Source: Streptomyces sp. NBC_01306
Lineage (GTDB): Bacteria > Actinomycetota > Actinomycetes > Streptomycetales > Streptomycetaceae
Length of the DNA stretch: 64,000 nucleotides
Assembly: GCF_026340465.1 (NCBI RefSeq)
Contig: NZ_JAPEPC010000001.1
Coordinates: 7,393,501 to 7,457,500, forward strand
Direction of reading: 5' to 3'
Shown: piece after piece, positions 58,371 to 64,000 of the stretch
Numbering within the stretch: position 1 is the first letter of the stretch
Layout: the number at the start of each line of letters is the position of its first letter
Notes under the pieces: model-generated
Database searches by the model: none
What the model saw: only the letters and a program-made list of their open reading frames with translations
What the model was told of the DNA's origin: nothing
Program-made: the position numbers and the translations under genes

Positions 58371-58662
58371 GAAGCCGGCTGTCCGGCCACGCCGACGTCG
58401 GAGGACGGGCATCGATCCCTGTCCCCTTCTGATCCCGTCCTCCGCGTTCCGCTTTCGTGCGCACCATGTCGCGCACCATGTGCAGAACCCGCCCGCCGCA
58501 TCCCGCTCAAGCCCCCGGGCCACGGCCTCCTCTGCGGCCGCCCGTCAGCACACCCGAGCCCAGACGCAACAGCCCAACCGGCACCAGCCGGGTCGGCTGA
58601 CACTCATGCAAGTAGCCCTTCCTGCCAGCAAAAACGCCCTTGATTGAGAAAGGCGATCCCCG

Positions 58663-59097
58663 ATGTTCCCGCTGAGTGAACCGGCCTCCGCCCGGACGGA
58701 CATGACGTTTCACCAGATGCTGGAAAGAATCCGTTACGAAGGTGCGTACCCCACCCGAGAACATGCCGAGGACGTCACGCGCGCCGTGCTGGCCGCCCTG
58801 GGCCGCCAGCTGACCGGCGACGATCGCGTCGACCTCGCCGCCTGCCTCCCCATCGAGGCCGCCCTCGTCTTCACCGCCCAGATCCCCGACAGGCAGCCGC
58901 TCACGGGCTGGGGCTTCGTCAAGGACCTGGCCGCCCGCACAGGCGGCACGCCGGCAACCACCCGCTGGGACACCGGAGCCGTCCTCTCTGCCGTCGCTCA
59001 CCTGGCCGGCCCCGGCCTCATGGACCGTATCCTCACCCAGCTCCCGTCCGGATGGGCTCTGCTCTTCGGCCGCGCAGAACTCATCCAGGCCGCATGA
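58663..59097 (+). CDS. DUF2267 protein
   Basis: This 144-residue all-helical protein has MTFHQMLERIRYEGAYPTRE, AEDVTRAVLAALGRQLTGDD and a second helical repeat ending LPSGWALLFGRAEL. The two repeats are characteristic of DUF2267. Function is unknown; the gene is often near small heat-shock and other stress genes, as here. ATG 58663 follows GAAAGG. Confidence 0.9.
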   Translation: MFPLSEPASARTDMTFHQMLERIRYEGAYPTREHAEDVTRAVLAALGRQLTGDDRVDLAACLPIEAALVFTAQIPDRQPLTGWGFVKDLAARTGGTPATTRWDTGAVLSAVAHLAGPGLMDRILTQLPSGWALLFGRAELIQAA

Positions 59098-59664
59098 CCG
59101 CTTCGGCCGGGAACCCGTAGCAGCAGCTGTTGGGGCGGATGTGAACGGTAGGGGGGCTCCGGCGGGACGCCGGAGCCCTGCCCGCGGGCGACCACCCTCG
59201 AACCCAGCTCAACCCGCACATTCGCAGGGTGCGTGCCAAGTTCGGGCAGCGGGGTCACTGGCCGAAAGGAGCACCGCCTTCTGGCGACTCTCACTGGATC
59301 ACGGTCCTGTACATGGCGGGATCCGTGCAGCCGGCGAGCGCCAGCGTAGACGGAGCAGACCTTTGCCCTCGTAGCACCCGCTCCACCCACCGCACACACG
59401 CAAGGCGTCACTGTCGGGGCACTGTTTGAGGCGCCGGAACATCCCGCCGGTTGGTCGGGGGAGTCGGCGTCATAGTGCCGGAGCTTCTCGTGAACCTCCT
59501 TTTCGCCCACCCCTGGGTGCATCGCGCCCGACCAAGATCGGGAAGTCACTCGCGAACCGTACAACCGGGCAACGGTGTCGCGAGGATCATTGAAATCGGT
59601 AGGCATGCCTGCGTACGAGCTGGTCAAGTGCGCTCTACCTGGCATCGTTTAGGGAGTGATTGTC
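59098..59664. other. Gene-free stretch before the sigma factor
   Basis: This 567-bp upstream region of the SigB-like sigma gene shows no recognised gene on either strand and no obvious GTTT-N14-16-GGGTAC promoter. It may hold a long leader. Confidence 0.4.
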
Positions 59665-60564
59665 GTGACGTCCTCGCTGACCGCAGCGTCGTTGCCCGTA
59701 CCGCCGGCCAAGGCCGCCGCCTCCATTGCCGAAAGCCCTACGATCGGCGAACTACCGCCAGTCGAGAACCCGTTGAAGGTTGCACCGAAGGATGCGCGGG
59801 CCCTGAGCAAGGCGTTCTTCGACCGGCTGCAGGTGCTGGAAGAAGGCACACACGAGTACCAGTACGCCCGGAACACACTCATCGAGATGAACCTTTCCCT
59901 GGTCCACTACGCGGCCTCCCGCTTCCGCAACCGGGGCAGCGGCACCATGGAGGACATCGTCCAGGTCGGCACCATCGGCCTGATCAAGGCCATCGACCGC
60001 TTCGACCTATCCCGAGAAGTCGAGTTCACCTCCTTCGCCATCCCCTACATCGTCGGCGAGATCAAGCGGTTCTTCCGCGACACCAGCTGGTCCGTCCACG
60101 TCCCACGCCGCCTGCAGGAGCTGCGCGTCGAACTGGCCAAAGCGCAGGACACCCTCTCGGTTGACCTGAACCGCCAGCCAACCGCGGCGGAACTCGCCAC
60201 ACACCTGAAGCTGAGCGAAGAAGAGGTCATCGAGGGACTGATCGCATCCAACGGCTATACCGCCGGGTCGCTGGACCTGCCCCAGGACAACAACGACCAG
60301 CACCAGGGGCCCTCGGGAGGTACACGGAGCCTGGCCGATGTCGTCGGCGCGTGCGACCCAGCGATGGAACTGATCGAGGACTTCCAGGCACTTGCCCCTC
60401 TCCTGACCACTCTCGACGAACGAGACCGGACCATCCTTACCCTGCGCTTCGGCCAGGAAATGACCCAAGCCGAGATCGCCGCGGAACTGGGACTTTCCCA
60501 GATGCACGTCTCCCGCCTGCTGACCCGAACGCTGACCAAACTCCGCAAGGGAATGCTCGCCTAG
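59665..60564 (+). CDS. SigB/SigF/SigG-type RNA polymerase sigma factor
   Basis: This 299-residue group 3 sigma factor has region 2 (NLSLVHYAASRFRNRGSGTM, EDIVQVGTIGLIKAIDRFDL, FTSFAIPYIVGEIKRFFRD), region 3 (SWSVHVPRRLQELRVELAKA, QPTAAELATHLKLSEEEVIE) and region 4 (LDERDRTILTLRFGQEMTQA, EIAAELGLSQMHVSRLLTRT). This matches Streptomyces SigB-like factors for general and osmotic stress. No anti-sigma or anti-anti-sigma gene is adjacent. GTG 59665 has AGGGAG 8 bp upstream. Confidence 0.93.
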   Translation: MTSSLTAASLPVPPAKAAASIAESPTIGELPPVENPLKVAPKDARALSKAFFDRLQVLEEGTHEYQYARNTLIEMNLSLVHYAASRFRNRGSGTMEDIVQVGTIGLIKAIDRFDLSREVEFTSFAIPYIVGEIKRFFRDTSWSVHVPRRLQELRVELAKAQDTLSVDLNRQPTAAELATHLKLSEEEVIEGLIASNGYTAGSLDLPQDNNDQHQGPSGGTRSLADVVGACDPAMELIEDFQALAPLLTTLDERDRTILTLRFGQEMTQAEIAAELGLSQMHVSRLLTRTLTKLRKGMLA

Positions 60565-60601
60565 TCTTCCGAGTCGGGAATTCCGTTCAGATGTATAGGC
60601 T

Positions 60602-60898
60602 TGCTCCATCAACGACCTGCTGGCCGTCGGCGTGATCCGGGCCTTTCACGAAGCCGGTCTCACGGTGCCCGGGGACACCGCCGTCGCCAGCATCGACGGC
60701 AGCGAGGAGGGCCGGTACGCCACCCCCACGCTGACGACGGTGGTGCCCGACAAGGCCGCCATCGCCTCACTGGCCGTCACTTCGCTGGCCAACCGCATCG
60801 GTGCGCAGACCACGCCGCGGCCCACGGTGCACCTGGCCCCGCACCGGCTGGAGGTCGGCGAGTCCACGACCGGCGTGCGGCGGCCGGTGGCCGACTGA
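60602..60898 (+). pseudogene. LacI-family regulator, C-terminal remnant
   Basis: The frame opens in SINDLLAVGVIRAFHEAGLT and continues VPGDTAVASIDGSEEGRYAT to a normal stop. This is the last third of a LacI periplasmic-binding-like effector domain. The HTH and most of the sensor are missing, and the remaining part starts right after the sigma gene. It is a deletion remnant. Confidence 0.82.
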
Positions 60899-60918
60899 GC
60901 GACGGTACGTCCACGGGT

Positions 60919-60948
60919 GAGCCCCCGGCCGGCGCCGGCCGGGGGCTC
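60919..60948. terminator. Perfect 30-bp palindrome between convergent genes
   Basis: GAGCCCCCGGCCGGC and its reverse complement meet without a spacer, 20 bp after the LacI-remnant stop and 10 bp beyond the stop of the leftward discoidin-domain gene. It is a bidirectional terminator candidate. Confidence 0.8.
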
Positions 60949-60958
60949 CCGCGACCCG

Positions 60959-63900
60959 TCAGCGCACCGTGAGTGCCACCAGGTGGGCCGTCCCCGCACC
61001 GGACGTGTCGGTCGCCAGAGCGACGTAACGGGCGGTGGCCCTGGTGGTGAGCTGCCGCAGAGCGCCGGAGCCGGTTGTCGTGCCCGCGTTCCGGTAGGTC
61101 AGGCCGTCGTCGCTGACCTCCACCCGGCCGGTGGGCACGCGGCCCCCCGCCCACTCGGCGCGGACGGTGCTGAACGCCACCGAGGAGCCCAGGTCGACCA
61201 CCATCCGCCCGTTCGGGCCGGGCGTCCACGCCGTGTGCGGGTCACCGTCGACGGCAGCCCGCGGGTCGGACATACCGGGCGGCAGTGGATTGGTCGGGAA
61301 GACGGTCCGGCCCAGCGCCAGATCGTCCACCGGGAACGCGGTCGCTCCGGACAGCCGGACGGTGACGGTGCCCCGGACGGTCGCGACCGAGCTGCGGCCC
61401 TGGCCGGTCACCAGCACCCGGCAGGACGGGCCGGACAGCCGTAGGGTGGCGCCGTCCAGCACCTCGGCGACCAGACCGGCAGGGAGCCGCCCACCGGTCA
61501 GCGGGCGCAGGGTGAAGCGCGGAGCGAGCAGCACCGCCGAGGCCGCATCGAGACCGGCCACCAGCGAAAGCCCGTCCGGTGTGACCGTCTGGCGGCCCTC
61601 GAACAGCGCGAGGCCGGTACCGGAGGCCGCCACCTCGACTGTGGTGGACACAGCGGAACCCGTCAGATTGAACAGGCTGAGGTGGCCCTCGGTCAGAGCC
61701 GCCCGCACTCCGTCCGTGTCCGGCTTCGGCACCGGCCGCCCGGCCAGCTCGCGCAAGGTGCTCGCCGAGGCGCCGGGTATGCCCTCCACCAGCAGTGGCC
61801 CTGACGGCCCGTCCGCCAGGACAACGGTGTCGCCGTAGACCGACAGAGGCAGCTTCGAGCCGCGTACGACCAGCCCGGCGCGGCCGTCGACGTCGAGCCA
61901 GCCGCCCTTGCTCGACGCGTCCGGAGCGGGCCAGGAGACAAGATCGGTCCAGGTCTGCCCGTCGGTGGAGCCCTGCAGGAGGTACTTCCGTCCGGCGGCA
62001 GCCTCCCAGCGGACGGTGACCCGGTCCACGGCCTCAGCGTGCCCGAGGTCCACCGCCAGCCAGCTGTCGGCCCGGGTCCTGTCCCCCTTGGAGACCGCCC
62101 ACCGGGTGGTGGTGCTGCCGTCCACAGCGAGCGAGGGACCCATGCCGGTGTCGGAGGAGGACGCGGTGGCAGCCGCGCCCCGCGCGAGGTCGCCACCGTC
62201 GCCACCGTCCCGGACCTCGAACTCGTAGATCGAGTAGCCGTAGGTGGGGTCGCCCTGGATTCCCTGCATACGCAGATACCGGACCTGGGTACGGGTGAAC
62301 GTCAACGAGTCCACCCGGCCGCCGCCGGTGGCCCCGCCGGAACTGTCGGCGGCGGCCACGGCGTGACTGCCCTCTGCGTACCGGTAGGTGCGCGACCCGG
62401 TGAGACCGGCCACGCCCGGCATGGTGAGGTTGTAGACCTCCAGGTGCCCTTCACCCTCTCCGGTGCCGGTGGTGGCGTACACGACCGCGCCCGAGGGCAG
62501 GGTGGTGAGGCCGGCATAGGCCGCGGAACCGAGGTCCAGGACGGTCGCGCTGCCGTCGAAGCCGTCACGCACCGCGTGGTAGGTGCGCACCTGGCGGCCT
62601 GCGACCTTGCCGGTGGTGGCCGGCAGGAACATCGGAGTGGCGGCGCTGAGCTTGAACAGCCAGTCGTCGTGGGCGGGTTGCCAGGTGAACTTCACGAACC
62701 CGGGCTTGCTGACCGCCGCCGACCAGGCGGCCGGCGACTGGTGCGACAACAGGCCCGGGACCTCGCCGAAGTCCATGACACCGGACGCCTGCTCGAAGAA
62801 CCCCTTCTCCGACAGTGCTTGGACCTGCCGTCCCGACTTCGCCGCCCACAGATGGAGCAGGTAGCTGATGGCGACCTCGGCGCGGGCCTCAGGCTCGTAC
62901 TTGGGCTCGCCGGAGAACTTCGCCAGCCGGTACTCCGGCGGATATACCTGATAGGCCTCCAGCCGTTCCGCCATGGCCTGTTCGGCCCACGCGGCGGCTC
63001 GGTCGCCGATCACCTGGGCCTGGAACGCCAGCGGGATGACGTCACGGCCGTACAGGTGCTCCCGGTCATTGATCATCGGCATGAACGGCTCACCCGCGTC
63101 ACTCATCACGTTGAGGATGCTGCGCCAGAGCGGGCCGGTGTTGGGCTGGTCGGTGACCACCTGCGGCAGGGCGCGACCGGCGGTCAGGTAGTGGATCGCG
63201 GTGCGGGCGGAGGTGCGCCACACCTCCTCCTGGTAGTGCGGCTCGAAGGAGCCGTGGTTCTCGACGAGGAAGGTGTCCCACAGGTTGTGCCCGGTGTTGT
63301 CGCTGACCGCAGTCCCGTCCACGGTGACCGGGTTGGCCAGGTCCGCAGCCGGAAGACCCGTCTCATTCCGTGCCCAGGCGCGGTAGGCAGCCAGCCAGTC
63401 CTCATAACGCGGGTCGTCCTGCGACCAGACCAGCGCCGGCACCAGCGACTGGGCATAGACGCCCATTTCGTCGACCTTGGTGTCGCTCTGCCAGCCGCCC
63501 TTCAGCCCGTTGGGGGTCCACGGGGAGGACAGCGGGTCGTCGCCGGCGCCGAGCGAGGTGGTGTAGGCGGCCTGGTTACGGATCAGTGAGTCGACGCTCT
63601 TCTGCGTGGCGGCGTCGAGGTCGTCCCAGAGCAGCCGGGCGGCCAGTGCGAAGTACAGCTGGAAGGTGGTGTCGAAGAAGAGCGTCTTGCCCCACTCGGT
63701 GCCGCCGTTGTTCCGGTTGGACCCCGCGAAGTGACGGATCGAGGCGATCGTCCGGTCCTTCAGAGTGGCGGCGTCGACGCCGGCTTTGTCGGCGTCGTAA
63801 GTGCCGTGGGTGAGAAGGACCGCATTGCCGAGAACGACGGCGAAGCCGAAGTCGGTGGCCGTGTAGTGGCCCTTGTCGGAGTCCCACCGGGTCTCCGACC

Positions 63901-64000
63901 AGTTGGTGTGGGCGAGCAGGACCCGGTAGTAGGTCTCAGCCACCGGGTCCGGGGCGGGTGTGTGTCCCGTGCCGGCACCGGTGCCCGGGTGCCCGGCGGC
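60959..64000 (-). CDS. Large discoidin-domain protein, N-terminus beyond window (putative glycoside-active enzyme)
   Basis: The frame is open to the right edge, so the start (and any signal peptide) is outside; 1013 residues are visible. The N-terminal ~400 residues are helix-rich with repeated aromatic/acidic motifs (FDTTFQLYFALAARLLWDDL, KVDEMGVYAQSLVPALVWSQ, HNLWDTFLVENHGSFEPHYQ, EPFMPMINDREHLYGRDVI), suggesting an (alpha/alpha) toroid of a glycoside hydrolase or lyase. Beta-rich modules follow, including an F5/8C discoidin domain (ATASSSDTGMGPSLAVDGST, TRADSWLAVDLGHAEAVDR) and a second near the end (NPLPPGMSDPRAAVDGDPHT, RMVVDLGSSVAFSTV). Discoidin modules bind sugars. The enzyme class is not established. 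Confidence 0.82.
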   Translation of the reverse strand, partial: AAGHPGTGAGTGHTPAPDPVAETYYRVLLAHTNWSETRWDSDKGHYTATDFGFAVVLGNAVLLTHGTYDADKAGVDAATLKDRTIASIRHFAGSNRNNGGTEWGKTLFFDTTFQLYFALAARLLWDDLDAATQKSVDSLIRNQAAYTTSLGAGDDPLSSPWTPNGLKGGWQSDTKVDEMGVYAQSLVPALVWSQDDPRYEDWLAAYRAWARNETGLPAADLANPVTVDGTAVSDNTGHNLWDTFLVENHGSFEPHYQEEVWRTSARTAIHYLTAGRALPQVVTDQPNTGPLWRSILNVMSDAGEPFMPMINDREHLYGRDVIPLAFQAQVIGDRAAAWAEQAMAERLEAYQVYPPEYRLAKFSGEPKYEPEARAEVAISYLLHLWAAKSGRQVQALSEKGFFEQASGVMDFGEVPGLLSHQSPAAWSAAVSKPGFVKFTWQPAHDDWLFKLSAATPMFLPATTGKVAGRQVRTYHAVRDGFDGSATVLDLGSAAYAGLTTLPSGAVVYATTGTGEGEGHLEVYNLTMPGVAGLTGSRTYRYAEGSHAVAAADSSGGATGGGRVDSLTFTRTQVRYLRMQGIQGDPTYGYSIYEFEVRDGGDGGDLARGAAATASSSDTGMGPSLAVDGSTTTRWAVSKGDRTRADSWLAVDLGHAEAVDRVTVRWEAAAGRKYLLQGSTDGQTWTDLVSWPAPDASSKGGWLDVDGRAGLVVRGSKLPLSVYGDTVVLADGPSGPLLVEGIPGASASTLRELAGRPVPKPDTDGVRAALTEGHLSLFNLTGSAVSTTVEVAASGTGLALFEGRQTVTPDGLSLVAGLDAASAVLLAPRFTLRPLTGGRLPAGLVAEVLDGATLRLSGPSCRVLVTGQGRSSVATVRGTVTVRLSGATAFPVDDLALGRTVFPTNPLPPGMSDPRAAVDGDPHTAWTPGPNGRMVVDLGSSVAFSTVRAEWAGGRVPTGRVEVSDDGLTYRNAGTTTGSGALRQLTTRATARYVALATDTSGAGTAHLVALTVR

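Noticed and set aside
60602..60898. Functional LacI regulator controlling the GH92 gene
   Set aside because: The DNA-binding and most of the effector domain are missing.

Overview
The window is high-GC actinobacterial DNA and reads as Streptomyces. Evidence is the third-position GC bias, many GTG starts, MmyB-type and CGNR-type regulators, the rheA/hsp18 pair, an epsilon-subunit acyl-CoA carboxylase, a SigB/F/G-type sigma factor and small CsbD and 'hydrophobic' stress proteins. No rRNA, tRNA, CRISPR array or replication origin was seen. The mix of one-regulator/one-enzyme modules, IS remnants and broken genes suggests an accessory or chromosome-arm region rather than the core. Both ends cut genes: an SDR enzyme at the left and a large discoidin-domain protein at the right.

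0-18 kb is a patchwork of small regulated modules. It holds an amidase with a GatC/AtzG-like partner, divergent from a metallo-beta-lactamase (MBL) fold hydrolase; a TetR gene 1.5 kb away carries the same operator word (GCAAA-N4-TTGCTT). Two TetR/TetX-like flavin monooxygenase divergons follow as a mirror-image pair, then GNAT enzymes, a hydrolase/NTF2/PPOX operon opposite a CGNR regulator, a tautomerase, a P-loop kinase and a class V aminotransferase.

18-25 kb is one leftward operon: methylmalonyl-CoA mutase large subunit, propionyl-CoA carboxylase beta, epsilon subunit, B12-binding mutase subunit and biotinylated alpha subunit. Together they connect propionyl-CoA, methylmalonyl-CoA and succinyl-CoA. 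A divergent TetR gene and a 17-bp palindrome face the first gene.

25-45 kb is another mosaic. It includes a membrane-anchored Mrr-type nuclease behind a broken or overlapping pair of tiny membrane ORFs, degenerate IS5-type transposases (also one at 16.4 kb), a MerR/oxidoreductase pair with two matching operators, an AKR-ADH-AKR operon opposite an XRE regulator, an XRE regulator opposite a CMD-SDR-cupin-oxidoreductase operon whose last gene has a one-base frameshift, and an ArsR/MFS pair around a 33-bp palindrome.

45-64 kb holds a secreted GH92 mannosidase with a LacI-type operator and a general-stress neighbourhood (hydrophobic peptide, CsbD, MerR, RheA, HSP18, DUF2267, SigB-like sigma factor). 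Between the MerR and rheA genes lies about 830 bp without convincing ORFs, containing a diverged 200-bp tandem repeat and a strong hairpin. This is the least explained part of the window. A LacI remnant and a >1000-residue discoidin-domain protein end the sequence.
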